Part shown: positions 19,518-29,594 of the stretch, piece by piece
Layout of the letters: each line of letters begins with the position of its first letter
How positions within the stretch are numbered: the first letter of the stretch is position 1
Origin: Vibrio gazogenes
Lineage (GTDB): Bacteria; Pseudomonadota; Gammaproteobacteria; Enterobacterales; Vibrionaceae
Length of the DNA: 64,000 nucleotides
Assembly: GCF_023920225.1 (NCBI RefSeq)
Contig: NZ_CP092588.1
Coordinates: forward strand, 1,116,001-1,180,000
Reading direction: 5' to 3'
Made by a program: the position numbers and the translations under genes
Notes under the pieces: model-generated
Told to the model about the DNA's origin: nothing
The model's input: the letters and a program-made list of their open reading frames with translations, nothing else
The model's database searches: none

Positions 19518-21253
19518 GAGTATTTCTCGTTATTACTGACGTTGACCAAAATCAGTTCATGAAATGAATTGATGTTGGCATACAAAGCAAAAAAGTGGCT
19601 CAACACCCGACCAAACAGATAAAGATCACCTTCCGAACCAAAACAGCTCTGATCAATATGAATCTCGGATTGCAAACCACGTACAGGAAGCCCTCTTAAT
19701 AATTTGTCTATGGGCTTCGATTCTATTTTGATGATGCCTTCCAAACGCTTTTTCGCCACACGCTCGGCCTGACGGTCAACAAGAGCGCGGAAGTCATAAA
19801 TTCTAAGTACACTGCTCAGTGCATCTTTCGAAAGCAGCGACAGATAATTCAATGATAAATTTGAAATTAACCCCCACAGCAAGCTGCCATCCAAAACCGG
19901 ACGCAACGGCTGAGTCGGTGCAATAATATTTTTGAACGTCACATAGTCGGGCGAGGTGTCTGTTGATTGACAGATATCTCCGACCCCAAGCTCAATCGGT
20001 AATAATCGATTGGTACAGGTCAGTTGAATCGAAATCGCTTCATCGACATCGACCGAGAGCGTTTCATCCCCACGGATAAACGACATAAAGGTGTCGAAGC
20101 CATCATTACGCTGACTATCTTTGACGCGTGAACGGTAGTAGAGCACTTCGCGGTGTCTGGCTCTTTCAACCTGATGCTGAAAACTTTCAAATGGGTGATA
20201 AACGCGTTTTTCACCACGAATCCGTTGACTATCCTGCGTTTTATCCTGCCAGCCATAAACGCCGTCGATACTGAATACTTCATAGTGTGACGGATAACGA
20301 CTCGATGGAATCACGCGATATTCAGACTGCTTACCGGTCAAGTCAATTGGATCCGCATCATGCTCGAACAGGTTAATAATCGGCACACAGTAAAGTTGGA
20401 AACTGCTCTGATTAATCCGCACATCTGTCGGGAGTGTTTTCGAAAAATGAATGCGGAGCGTCATTTTGCCACGCACTGATTTCGGCAACACTTTATCCAG
20501 TGCATGAATATCAAAGAAGTGGAAAGCCTCCGGAAATGACAGATACTCCTGTAAAATCCGATATCCTTCATACACATTTTTCGGGTACGGCAACAGTGCA
20601 TCTTCACCGGCAAAACCAACCGACTGAAGGGCATCCCGCGGAATACTGAACTCAGTCCCATTGACGTCGATGACCATTTTATCCAGATGGTGATGAAGCC
20701 ACAGGTACAGCATTTGTGCGCTATACAGCTCGCCACCAAGATAAAAGCGTAAACTGTCAACCAACGCTTCTCCGACAGACATCTCGCCTTTCATCGCTAA
20801 ATTGATATCAACGGTACTCGATTCTCGCGTGTGGTGAGAGGTAATATCCTCAATCACCAAAGGGTAAACTGCGACGTCACGACATGTCCGGAAATGACAT
20901 ACCGTGCCTAAGACTTTCTCTGCACTATCAAGTTGAATACCTGCGCGGACAATCTGCTTCTCACTGACTTTCGATTCCGGCTGGAATGCAACAATACTCA
21001 TGCTCGGAACAGGCCGAAGATAGTTCGGCCATAGCATGTTAATAATCGAATGCGTCAGCTCAGGAAACTCATCTTCAACTTTTTCACGCAGGCGTGCTGT
21101 CAGGAATGCAAAACCTTCCAGTAGGCGTTCAACATCCGGGTCGGTCACCTGACCGTGAAGAAAACGAGAAAGCTGGGGATGGATTTCAGTGAAACGCTTC
21201 CCCTGCTCTTTCAAAAATGAAAGTTCTTCTCGAAAGTACTTATCTTGTGCCAT
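19481..21253 (-). CDS. tssF: T6SS baseplate protein TssF
   Basis: 590 aa, full length. The start YFREELSFLKEQGKRFTEIHPQLSRFL and LLEGFAFLTARLREKVEDEFPELTHSIINMLWPNYLRPVPSM are strongly characteristic. Two copies per wedge bind TssG in characterised systems. Three bp downstream of tssE. Confidence 0.97.
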   Translation of the reverse strand: MAQDKYFREELSFLKEQGKRFTEIHPQLSRFLHGQVTDPDVERLLEGFAFLTARLREKVEDEFPELTHSIINMLWPNYLRPVPSMSIVAFQPESKVSEKQIVRAGIQLDSAEKVLGTVCHFRTCRDVAVYPLVIEDITSHHTRESSTVDINLAMKGEMSVGEALVDSLRFYLGGELYSAQMLYLWLHHHLDKMVIDVNGTEFSIPRDALQSVGFAGEDALLPYPKNVYEGYRILQEYLSFPEAFHFFDIHALDKVLPKSVRGKMTLRIHFSKTLPTDVRINQSSFQLYCVPIINLFEHDADPIDLTGKQSEYRVIPSSRYPSHYEVFSIDGVYGWQDKTQDSQRIRGEKRVYHPFESFQHQVERARHREVLYYRSRVKDSQRNDGFDTFMSFIRGDETLSVDVDEAISIQLTCTNRLLPIELGVGDICQSTDTSPDYVTFKNIIAPTQPLRPVLDGSLLWGLISNLSLNYLSLLSKDALSSVLRIYDFRALVDRQAERVAKKRLEGIIKIESKPIDKLLRGLPVRGLQSEIHIDQSCFGSEGDLYLFGRVLSHFFALYANINSFHELILVNVSNNEKYSWGTRTGMQPLI

Positions 21254-21256
21254 GTA

Positions 21257-21694
21257 TCAATACACTCGATATTGACGGTTTTGATCCAATAACAGATTCA
21301 GTTTTACCGTGTCATGAACAGCACTGCTATTCACTTCTGCGGTGATCCGAAATCTCAGTGATAATGGGTTCAAATCGTCTCTTTCTGACGTCACCACAAT
21401 ATCTTTCAATCGTGGCTCATATTTTCTCAAACAGTCCTTAATCGCCATGCGGATTCTGACAGCCAGATCAAGTGTTTCCAGTGTCGCATCGTTAAAATCG
21501 ACGAGACCCAGCTCAGGGGCGCTCTGCGCTTCCCCCAGCCGAGTATTCAGAACATTGGAAACGTTCCGCTTGATCGAATTAAGCACATCGTTTGCATCTG
21601 GGCCCTGAGTCAAAGACCGGGGTCTTTCGCCGGCTTCCAAACGTTCAAAGAAGCCGACGCCAAATGCAACCTCTTCAGGCGCAATATAAGACAT
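21257..21694 (-). CDS. tssE: T6SS baseplate wedge protein TssE (gp25-like)
   Basis: 145 aa with the phage T4 gp25-like lysozyme-fold domain: GVGFFERLEAGERPRS at the N-terminus, SIKRNVSNVLNTRLGEAQSAPELGL, and the EPRLKDIVV region. It initiates sheath polymerisation. One base separates it from tssC. Confidence 0.95.
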   Translation of the reverse strand: MSYIAPEEVAFGVGFFERLEAGERPRSLTQGPDANDVLNSIKRNVSNVLNTRLGEAQSAPELGLVDFNDATLETLDLAVRIRMAIKDCLRKYEPRLKDIVVTSERDDLNPLSLRFRITAEVNSSAVHDTVKLNLLLDQNRQYRVY

Positions 21695-21695
21695 A

Positions 21696-23171
21696 TTACT
21701 GATCTAAACGGCCAACGAGTGACAGTTCAAAGTTCGCACCCATGTACTTGAAGTGTGGGCGAACTGCCAGCGATACCTGATACCAGCCTGGGTTACCTTC
21801 TACATCGGACACTTCAATGCGTGCAGCACGAAGTGGACGACGACTACGAACGTCTGCCGGTGGGTTTTCCTGATCAGCAACATACTGTTTGATCCAACCA
21901 TTCAGTTCACGCTCAAGATCTTGTCTCTCTTTCCATGAACCGATCTGTTCGCGTTGCAATACTTTGATGTAGTGCGCGAGACGGTTGATGATCATCATGT
22001 AAGGGAGCTGAGTACCCAGCTTGTAGTTGGTTTCTGCTTCTTTACCTTCTTTCGTATTCGGGAAGATTTTTGGCTTCTGAATCGAGTTGGCAGAGAAGAA
22101 TGCTGCATTGTCGCTGCCTTTACGCATCGTCAGTGCAATGAAACCTTCTTCTGCAAGTTCAAATTCTTTACGGTCAGTGATCAGCACTTCCGTTGGAATC
22201 TTCGCTTGTAAAGCACCCATTGTTTCAAAAACGTGGACCGGTAGATCTTCAACCGCACCACCACTTTGAGGACCAATGATGTTCGGACACCATCTGTATT
22301 TTGCAAAGCTATCGGTCAAACGCGTTGCAAATGCAAAGGCGGTGTTACCCCACAGATAATGTTCGTGAGATTCACGGACACTTTCCTGATAGTTAAAGGT
22401 TTTGATTGGGTTTTCGATTGGATCGTAAGGTACACGCAACAAGAAACGTGGTGCAGTCAGACCCAGATAGCGTGCATCTTCAGATTCACGCAGAGAACGC
22501 CACTTGGTATATTTCGGACTTTCGAAGATCGATTTCACATCTTTGATATTAGGAAGTTCTTCAAAAGAGTCGATACCAAAGAATTCAGGACCTACACTCG
22601 AAATGAACGGTGCATGAGCCATTGCGCCAAGCGCGCCCATGTACTGAAGTAGTTTCATATCCGGTGTAGATGGTGTGAACGCATAGTTGCCGATCATCGC
22701 GCCTGTTGGTTCACCACCAAACTGGCCATAACCAGAAGAATAAACCTGCTTATACAAACCCGATTGAGAGATTTCCGGTGCAAACTCAAAATCTTCCAGC
22801 AGTTCTTCTTTAGTGACATGGATGATGTCAACTTTGTTGTTTTCCCTGAAATCGGTACGGTCGACGAAAAGCTTCAGTCCACGCCATGCCGATTCCATTT
22901 GTTGGAATTTTTCATGGTGAAGGATCTCATCCATTTGCGCACTGATTTTTTTATCCAGCTCAACCAGCATTTGGTCAACCAGTGATTTATTGACTGGTTC
23001 TGATTCTTGGCTCGAACCAATCAGGTTTTCGATAAACGCGGCAACACCTTTTTTCGCGATATCATAACCTTCTTCATTCGGCGCAAGACGTGTTTGAGCC
23101 ATAATTTCATCTAACAGGCTGAGTTCACCAGCCTGGGGACTTTCTAGTACCGTTTCTTCTGTAGCAGACAT
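21696..23171 (-). CDS. tssC: T6SS sheath large subunit TssC (VipB)
   Basis: 491 aa. Characteristic stretches include MESAWRGLKLFVDRTDFR, YSSGYGQFGGEPTGAMIGNYAF, and the conserved C-terminus GWYQVSLAVRPHFKYMGANFELSLVGRLDQ. With TssB it forms the contractile sheath that ClpV recycles. It follows tssB by 55 bp. Confidence 0.98.
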   Translation of the reverse strand: MSATEETVLESPQAGELSLLDEIMAQTRLAPNEEGYDIAKKGVAAFIENLIGSSQESEPVNKSLVDQMLVELDKKISAQMDEILHHEKFQQMESAWRGLKLFVDRTDFRENNKVDIIHVTKEELLEDFEFAPEISQSGLYKQVYSSGYGQFGGEPTGAMIGNYAFTPSTPDMKLLQYMGALGAMAHAPFISSVGPEFFGIDSFEELPNIKDVKSIFESPKYTKWRSLRESEDARYLGLTAPRFLLRVPYDPIENPIKTFNYQESVRESHEHYLWGNTAFAFATRLTDSFAKYRWCPNIIGPQSGGAVEDLPVHVFETMGALQAKIPTEVLITDRKEFELAEEGFIALTMRKGSDNAAFFSANSIQKPKIFPNTKEGKEAETNYKLGTQLPYMMIINRLAHYIKVLQREQIGSWKERQDLERELNGWIKQYVADQENPPADVRSRRPLRAARIEVSDVEGNPGWYQVSLAVRPHFKYMGANFELSLVGRLDQ

Positions 23172-23226
23172 TAATCAAGTTCCTATGACAATAAGTTAAA
23201 AAACACCAAAAGTATTGCGTCTATCG

Positions 23227-23739
23227 TTACTCTTGAGGTTCTTTTTCTTCAGACCCGCCGACAATATCCAGTTCAGCAAGGAGCTTTTCACGAGACTCTT
23301 CAGATGCGATCAGGGCTTGTAAGCGCTCTCTGAATGCGGGGATATTTCCTAAAGGACCTTTTAAAGCAACCAAGGCTTCACGAAGTTCGATCAGCTTATT
23401 CAATTCCGGAACCTGAGCCGCAACTGAATCTGGGGCAAAATCTTGCAACGACTTAAAGCTCAGTTCGACTGGTAACTCAGCATCAGGGTCATCACCCAAT
23501 TTATTTTTTACAGTTGCGCTGATTGAGAGGTTACTCTCACGCATCACTGACTCGAAGTTGTTCTTGTCAACAGAAACAGATTGACGATCCTCAACCGGTG
23601 TTTCTTCCGTATGACCTTTAAAATCACCAACTACTAATGTTTTGAGTGGTAATTCAATTTCGGCCTGTTGATCCCCTGTCGCAGGAACATATTTAATATT
23701 AATGCGCTCTTTCGGAGCGACACTACCTTCTTTAGACAT
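23227..23739 (-). CDS. tssB: T6SS sheath small subunit TssB (VipA)
   Basis: 170 aa. The start APKERINIKYVPATGDQQAEIELPLKTLVVGDFKG is diagnostic; the C-terminal helix with LEALVAL-type heptads contains the ClpV-interacting region in homologues. AGGAG-like GGAGACTT precedes the start. A 250-bp non-coding gap with two palindromes lies upstream, so this gene may have its own promoter. Confidence 0.97.
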   Translation of the reverse strand: MSKEGSVAPKERINIKYVPATGDQQAEIELPLKTLVVGDFKGHTEETPVEDRQSVSVDKNNFESVMRESNLSISATVKNKLGDDPDAELPVELSFKSLQDFAPDSVAAQVPELNKLIELREALVALKGPLGNIPAFRERLQALIASEESREKLLAELDIVGGSEEKEPQE

Positions 23740-23863
23740 ATCAAGTCTCCAATACCTATGCCAATAGTCGTTGCTTGCGTATATTCATTTCACCAGCAAA
23801 ACGGTATCTGAGCAGAAATAATATTCTGGCTCAGACATGAGAACACGAATCACATTCGCATCA

Positions 23864-23895
23864 ATTAAATAAGTAAAAACATCTACTTATTTAAT
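23864..23895. promoter_or_regulatory. 12-bp perfect inverted repeat upstream of tssB
   Basis: ATTAAATAAGTA and TACTTATTTAAT flank an 8-nt spacer, about 125 bp upstream of the tssB start. It is A+T rich and not followed by a T-run. It could be an operator for the sheath genes or a weak hairpin; no known regulator site is recognised. Confidence 0.5.
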
Positions 23896-23951
23896 AATGT
23901 TTTCAAATCGATAATATTACATTTGAATTCAACCAATTATTAACTCCCCCT

Positions 23952-23979
23952 TATTTTATTTAAGGGAATAAATAAAATA
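23952..23979. other. A+T-rich 11-bp inverted repeat after the VCA0106-like gene
   Basis: TATTTTATTTA and TAAATAAAATA around AGGGAA, 11 bp beyond the stop of the upstream gene; an overlapping CCCTT/AAGGG stem adds GC pairs. It may end or slow transcription from the PAAR gene pair, which would separate it from tssB. Confidence 0.5.
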
Positions 23980-23990
23980 CTGTGTCTTAT

Positions 23991-25187
23991 TTATAAATCC
24001 CAATAAGTGTCGTGATTATAAAAGGTTACCTTTTCTTTATAAGTGTCTGTAATCTTTTGGGCACGCTCAATATCCGGGGGCGTCATCTCATTGGTAATAT
24101 CAACAAAAAATTGTTCCATTGATTTATGTAAACTGGTCAGCCGATCGCTGCCGGCATAATCCAGATAAAGCTCAGAATAAGCACGGGCTTTAATCAAGTC
24201 TTCATCGACAAACCGATAAGATGATGCTTCACCTGCATATATTTTCGCGACCACGGCCAGAGATGTCAGATCACCGGCATCCAATGCCCGCTTGCGCCAT
24301 TCAAACGCTTTCTTAAAATCGCCGCGACCTTCATATAGTTCAACACATGCTTTCATCGCCGGGATAAAATGATGTTCCGCTGCATTACGATAGTTGGTAT
24401 AAATCCCAGTCGAAAATCTTGTTTCCGTATATAACTGATTAATATCATCAAGTGATCTTCTGGAATTATCCATCCATGCCAGCGGATAACTGTAATCCAT
24501 CGCACGTTGTAAATAGTATTCAGACTGATCCGGGTCAGTTTTTTCATAGTAAAGCGACAGATAATAAACAGCTTTTGCAGGTTGTGTCGCTGCGAGTCTG
24601 ACCAAACCATCATGGTAGCGTTTATGCCATGACTGTCGAATCGTGGTCCGTAACCAAGTGCCATGTTGGTACAGATAATTCATCGCGTGCAAATTACCCT
24701 GATTTGCCGCCTGCTCAACATACTCTCTGACAAGCCGAGGCGTCCGGATGGTCGGATTATATTCCGACAACTCTATCGCATATAAATAAGCAGCATCCGC
24801 ATCGCCTTTGTCAGCAGCATATTGTAGATAATGCCGTGCTTCTTCATTTTTAAACTGTGCACGCAGCAAACGTCCCTTCTCATAAGCCTGAGTCGGCGTC
24901 AAAAAATTAATATCATAATCATACTTTTGCTGATTTGCCTGCTGGTCGGATTCCGGCATCTGAATCGAAACACGATTCAAGTCGTCATTATCTATATTCT
25001 CATGACCTAAACGCTCATGACCTAATCTGTCACGACCCAAGTTTTTATGACCGGTGGCATATGGATTTTCATCAATTGTCACCGCCGCCTCAGGATTCAC
25101 AACGTCGTCTGCCATAACAGCGTTGCTGCAAAAACCGAGCACAAAAGTACTGAGCAAAAATACCTTATTTTTAGCCGATATTAACAC
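23991..25187 (-). CDS. T6SS cluster-associated Sel1/TPR-repeat protein (VCA0106-like)
   Basis: 398 aa from the GTG at 25187, chosen because AAGGTGG lies 5 nt upstream and this start gives a proper signal peptide (NKVFLLSTFVLGFCSNAVMA). Sel1-like helical repeats are visible: EEARHYLQYAADKGDADAAYLYA, EYVEQAANQGNLHAMNYLY, ARAYSELYL. It is predicted to be periplasmic. Position between PAAR and tssB matches VCA0106 of V. cholerae; function is not established. The start overlaps the end of the PAAR gene by 17 nt. Confidence 0.8.
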   Translation of the reverse strand: MLISAKNKVFLLSTFVLGFCSNAVMADDVVNPEAAVTIDENPYATGHKNLGRDRLGHERLGHENIDNDDLNRVSIQMPESDQQANQQKYDYDINFLTPTQAYEKGRLLRAQFKNEEARHYLQYAADKGDADAAYLYAIELSEYNPTIRTPRLVREYVEQAANQGNLHAMNYLYQHGTWLRTTIRQSWHKRYHDGLVRLAATQPAKAVYYLSLYYEKTDPDQSEYYLQRAMDYSYPLAWMDNSRRSLDDINQLYTETRFSTGIYTNYRNAAEHHFIPAMKACVELYEGRGDFKKAFEWRKRALDAGDLTSLAVVAKIYAGEASSYRFVDEDLIKARAYSELYLDYAGSDRLTSLHKSMEQFFVDITNEMTPPDIERAQKITDTYKEKVTFYNHDTYWDL

Positions 25188-25455
25188 TGCTACCACCTTG
25201 TAAAGCACCACCACAACTGATCGGGTCACCAGCACGAGCAGCGGGCTTCCCATCAACCATTACCGTTCCTGAACCTGCTGCAATAGAGCGTCCATGAGGT
25301 GGATGTTTCGGCTTATCATGTGGCACAAGAGGGTCGCCTTGCCGAGCCGCAGGAATACCATCATATTTAACGGTTCCTGACCCTGCAGTGACAGGAGTAG
25401 GAGGAAAGCCATCATGATCAGAACCTGTATTACCAACGACGATTCCGTTTCCCAT
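25171..25455 (-). CDS. T6SS PAAR-repeat spike-tip protein
   Basis: 94 aa. Two PAAR-type units are visible: AGSGTVKYDGIPAARQGDPL and AGSGTVMVDGKPAARAGDPI followed by SCGG; conserved His/Cys residues bind zinc in homologues. It sharpens the VgrG spike. No effector extension is present. AGAGG precedes the ATG. It is the first gene of the T6SS cluster, as in V. cholerae (VCA0105). Confidence 0.92.
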   Translation of the reverse strand: MGNGIVVGNTGSDHDGFPPTPVTAGSGTVKYDGIPAARQGDPLVPHDKPKHPPHGRSIAAGSGTVMVDGKPAARAGDPISCGGALQGGSSVNIG

Positions 25456-26426
25456 TATTATGCCTCTGTTGTTAGCTGATAAACGTGTAAATTAATGCAA
25501 AACCAGTTGAATGATCACCATATTTTGCCGGCAACTACTTAGAATCTATCTATTTTATTTATTCTTGCCGATTATTTTTTATTCAGTCGGGCAATATCTT
25601 GCCTATCTCAAGCAATATCTTGCCTAATTGGTTAAATAATTTTCTCTTATATTGACAAAATAATCTAGTGCAGGATATCTAAAAACATTTTTATTATTTA
25701 ATAATTTTTCATTTACCGCAGAAGATCACAAAACAACCTAAGGCTAGATGTCAGACAGATTACATTCATGATAGAGACCAATAATTTGCATAGAATTTTC
25801 ACAAAAAAGTTTGCACTCTGACAACAAAAACGTATAATAATCGGTTTTTCTACAAAAAATACCCAAGTTTTCTTGAATTAGAGAAATAAAATAAGTCACA
25901 CCACATATAATCAGATCATAAAAATATGATATCGATTCCATTTTTAATACAAGTTGAATGAGTCAAATATTTATTTTACTCATGCAAAAATATCCAAAAC
26001 TCATATTTTCATGAGTGATATTCCAAATTTTTAATCAATAATATATTAAAAGTGCTCAAATTATATTCACCCACTCTATAACTGGTCATATCAGTTCTAT
26101 TGATATAAAAAAAATGAATAACACAACGTATAAAAATATTGCGTGTAGCGATAAAGTTCAGAGCACTCGATCCACCAAGTTTAATGATCCTCAGGCCGCT
26201 TCTTAGAAATGTCGAGCAACATGGATAAACTGACTGAACAGTCCTCTGACCTTTAAAATAAGTGATGATGAGCTTGTTTTTATACCATGAACTTATCCAT
26301 ATTTTTTGTATTGTTTTTTATGCATCATATTGATAATGTTTCGACGATTTACCCATAATAAAAACTGAACTGATATGCATGAAATAATTCATATTTTTCC
26401 GGAATCCTAACAGGCGGAGTGGCTTT
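25456..26426. other. A+T-rich intergenic region between T6SS and the FIST chemoreceptor
   Basis: About 970 bp of very A+T-rich DNA between divergent genes. It must carry the T6SS promoter (minus) and the chemoreceptor promoter (plus). The only clear internal structure is a 15-bp direct repeat (listed separately). A 65-codon minus-strand frame at 25744-25941 has no recognisable domain and no good ribosome site and is not called. Confidence 0.7.
25591..25626. promoter_or_regulatory. Direct repeat with 21-bp period upstream of the T6SS operon
   Basis: GCAATATCTTGCCTA occurs at 25591-25605 and again at 25612-25626, two helical turns apart and about 136-171 bp upstream of the PAAR start. The spacing suits a dimeric activator or repressor binding on one face. 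The binding protein is unknown. Confidence 0.45.
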
Positions 26427-28445
26427 ATGTTCAATCGAACTTGGCGAAATACCTCAAAAAAACAATCCCTGAATCACGAACCCCCAGTCAAAGTAAAAGC
26501 AATCTCAAGCCATGAGATTGGTGTCAATCAATTAAAAGAAATGAGCTTCCATGCCAGTGCCACAACACTTGTTCTCGCCTATGTGTCACCACACCTTCCT
26601 TTCGAAGCGATTTCAAGAAAATTAAAAGAGGCGATGCCTTTTGCAAAACATGTCGTGTCGATCATGAGTGCAGGAGAGCTGGGCGGGCGGGATAAGAAAG
26701 GGCTCTACCATGCCACACCGCAAAGCTGGGATAATATTGTCATCCAAAGCTTCAGTGAGCAGGTATTCCAAGCCATTTCTATCGCTGAAGTGCCTCTTTA
26801 TTGCGAAGATATCAAAAGTGGTCAAATCAAGTTTACCCGCCAAGACCGGATCGCACGAATTCAGAATGAAATCAAAAAAGTTAACCTTGATTTTCCCGTC
26901 AGCTACCTTGATACCGTGGCACTGACGTTCTTTGATGGTCTCTCTTCTTCTGAAAATTTCTTTGTACAAGCCCTCTACCAGTCTGATTGTTTTCCCTGCT
27001 ACTTTATTGGTAGCTCAGCCGGCGGCAAACTGGATTTTGGTCAGGCCGATGTTGCCTTAGACGGAAAAATCCTGACCAACAAAGTCTGTTTGGTGTTTGT
27101 GAAACTGGCACCCGCCATTCGCTATGGCATCTTAAAAACACACAACTTTGAAGCGACGTCAACTCACTTTACGATTGCAGAAACAAACGCCGCCACGCGC
27201 ACTGTGCAAACATTCCTTGATGAATCGACGATGACACTCCAGTCCCCCCTATCGATGTTATGCCGACATTTTGCTTGTCCCCCATCCGAACTGGAGTCCG
27301 TGCTTGAACAATATAGTTTCGGGGTAAAAATTGGCAACGAAACGTATATCCGCTCAATTGCCAATATTAACGATGAAGATGAAACCATCAATTTCTTCTG
27401 CGACTTTTCATTCGGTGACAAATTATATCTGATGAAAGCAAAAGATTTCTCAGAATCAATCCAGCGTGATTATGCCGCATTTCAGCGTGGTAAGCCGCGA
27501 GACCCCATTGCGATGCTCGCAAACGACTGTATCCTGCGTCGCTTACATAATGGCCCTTCGCTCTCTGCCGTGCATAATTTTGACCATATTCCTGCGGTTG
27601 CCGGATTCAGTACATTCGGTGAATTTTTGGGGCTGCATCAAAATGAGACGCTTACCGCGCTTTATCTGTATCAAGTGCACGAAGGGGAATCATTTCACGA
27701 CGAATACACCAATAACTTTCCCATTTACTACAGCCACTTCAAAGCCTATTTCTTACAGAATGAATTGCATAGTTTGAAGAAAGTCGCTTCACTGCAACAG
27801 ACCACGATCCGGGACTTATTCCGCTACAAGGAACTATTGGAACGGATGCTTCAAAGCTTACAGAACGTCGCATCTTACGCCAAAGACACCTCAGACGTAC
27901 TCCAAGATGTTCAGACACAGTTTTCCGGACTCTCCAGTGAAATGAGAAAACAAGCTGAGCATAGTCAGGAACTCCAGCAGTATGTTGAAACCTTGAAAAC
28001 CAATTCAAGCAAGATTCAGGATATTCTGGATGTCATTGATGGGATAGCCGAAAGAACCAACTTACTGGCACTCAATGCTGCGATTGAGGCCGCCCGAGCC
28101 GGAGAACAAGGACGAGGATTTGCCGTCGTTGCCGATGAAGTGAGAAACTTATCCCAAAGTACCCAAAAAAGCCTCAGTTCTACCGGAGAGACGGTGAACA
28201 ATCTCTATTCTTCAATCGATGCCATCAAAGATGTCATTGAAACAACCGTTGCCCTGATGGAACATGTCAATAACGCTTCACTCGACCTGAATGAAGAAAT
28301 GAGCAAGATGTTAACCCTGTCCAACGAAGCTTCTTCCAGCATTGAAGAAAGCATCAACGATATCAATGAAGTTCAGTCTGAACTGGCTCAAATTGATCAG
28401 AACGTTCTGACCATCACACGGTTGACCGAATCTCAAGCCCAGTAA
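26427..28445 (+). CDS. Soluble chemoreceptor with FIST sensory domain
   Basis: 672 aa. The N-terminal half is a FIST sensory module (FIST_N about 45-250, FIST_C about 255-400; [34 protein letters not shown]). A coiled-coil stretch (430-480) leads to the MCP signalling hairpin tip [34 protein letters not shown] (about 535-570). No signal peptide or membrane helix is present, so it is a cytoplasmic receptor. FIST domains are thought to bind small ligands such as amino acids. GGAG lies upstream of the ATG. Confidence 0.93.
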   Translation: MFNRTWRNTSKKQSLNHEPPVKVKAISSHEIGVNQLKEMSFHASATTLVLAYVSPHLPFEAISRKLKEAMPFAKHVVSIMSAGELGGRDKKGLYHATPQSWDNIVIQSFSEQVFQAISIAEVPLYCEDIKSGQIKFTRQDRIARIQNEIKKVNLDFPVSYLDTVALTFFDGLSSSENFFVQALYQSDCFPCYFIGSSAGGKLDFGQADVALDGKILTNKVCLVFVKLAPAIRYGILKTHNFEATSTHFTIAETNAATRTVQTFLDESTMTLQSPLSMLCRHFACPPSELESVLEQYSFGVKIGNETYIRSIANINDEDETINFFCDFSFGDKLYLMKAKDFSESIQRDYAAFQRGKPRDPIAMLANDCILRRLHNGPSLSAVHNFDHIPAVAGFSTFGEFLGLHQNETLTALYLYQVHEGESFHDEYTNNFPIYYSHFKAYFLQNELHSLKKVASLQQTTIRDLFRYKELLERMLQSLQNVASYAKDTSDVLQDVQTQFSGLSSEMRKQAEHSQELQQYVETLKTNSSKIQDILDVIDGIAERTNLLALNAAIEAARAGEQGRGFAVVADEVRNLSQSTQKSLSSTGETVNNLYSSIDAIKDVIETTVALMEHVNNASLDLNEEMSKMLTLSNEASSSIEESINDINEVQSELAQIDQNVLTITRLTESQAQ

Positions 28446-28589
28446 TGCAAGTATGTGGCATCATTTCTCCTCTGCAGATAAATGGTGCCAGCCCATGGAC
28501 CCGGAAAAATATCATTCCCCCGCCCGAGGGAATCCGGTAAAATTGCGCTTTGTGCATGAAAATGATCCATTGAGGAAATAAGGGAATAG

Positions 28590-29594
28590 ATGGCGACAAT
28601 CATTGATGTCTGTAAAGCGGCCGGTGTATCAAAAGCGACCGTCTCCCGAGTGATCAACGGTAGCCCGCAAGTCAAAGAGAAAACCCGGATACGGGTACTT
28701 GATGCGATGAAATCATTGGGATTTCAACCAAACGTTCTGGCACAAGCCTTAGCAACTAACACCTCAAACACGATTGGGCTTATCCTGCCTCACTTTGATA
28801 GTTATTACTTCGGTTCAATCTTGAAACAGACCGCGCAAACGCTCCAAAAATCCCAAAAAAAACTGTTTGTCATGGAAAGTCATAACAGTGAAGCCGGAGA
28901 AATTGAAGCGCTGAATACACTCGCGCTTCAACGCTGTGATGCCATCATGATCTACAGTCGTTATCTCAGCGAAACTCAGCTCGTCCACTATCAAGAACAG
29001 ACACAACGACCGCTGGTTGTCTTAAACCGCAGTTTATCCACACAGCAGTTGGTCAGTTTCAGCTTTGACCAATACCAACTCGGTTCGCTTGCGGTAGAAC
29101 ATCTGTTGCAACTCGGCCATCGTAACATTGTTTGTCTGACCACACCGTTGAACAATCAAACTGGCCAGCTTCGATTACAGGCTTATCGCGATCACCTCGC
29201 TCAACACAATATTCCAGTGAATGAAGCCTTGATCATCGAGGGGAAAAGCACCCATATCTGGGGATACTCCGCCGTTATGCAGTTGTTGGATCAGGGGCAA
29301 ACATTCAGTGCCATCTTTTCTTGTAATGACGACATGGCTCTCGGAGCGATCCGGGCGTTACATGAACGAGGGCTTTCGGTGCCTCAGGATATCTCCGTGA
29401 TGGGTATCGATAATGAGCCAGCGGCATTTTATTCTATCCCGAGCCTATCTACTGTCTCTCTGCCTATCGAACAACTCACCATTGATGCAACCAATCTGGC
29501 GATTAACATGGCCAATAAGATCACCAGTACGCCGCAGCATTTCGAATATTTCGGCGCACTGGAACGACGGGAATCAACACTCCCCCTCTCATAA
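28590..29594 (+). CDS. LacI/GalR-family transcriptional regulator
   Basis: 334 aa. The N-terminal helix-turn-helix and hinge (IIDVCKAAGVSKATVSRVINGS... ALATNTSNTIGLILP) are followed by a periplasmic-binding-protein-like effector domain ending with FEYFGALERREST. Such proteins bind sugars and repress sugar genes. No sugar operon is adjacent, so the target is not evident; autoregulation is possible. An imperfect palindrome ATTCCC/GGGAAT lies at about 28517-28536, upstream of the start. Confidence 0.93.
   Translation: MATIIDVCKAAGVSKATVSRVINGSPQVKEKTRIRVLDAMKSLGFQPNVLAQALATNTSNTIGLILPHFDSYYFGSILKQTAQTLQKSQKKLFVMESHNSEAGEIEALNTLALQRCDAIMIYSRYLSETQLVHYQEQTQRPLVVLNRSLSTQQLVSFSFDQYQLGSLAVEHLLQLGHRNIVCLTTPLNNQTGQLRLQAYRDHLAQHNIPVNEALIIEGKSTHIWGYSAVMQLLDQGQTFSAIFSCNDDMALGAIRALHERGLSVPQDISVMGIDNEPAAFYSIPSLSTVSLPIEQLTIDATNLAINMANKITSTPQHFEYFGALERRESTLPLS

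Noticed and set aside
25456-25560. Sigma-54 (-24/-12) promoter for the T6SS operon
   Set aside because: TTTTGCA and GG motifs occur but not with the required GG-N10-GC spacing.
25744-25941. 65-codon minus-strand frame upstream of the T6SS
   Set aside because: A+T-rich, no ribosome-binding site, no recognisable domain; probably chance.
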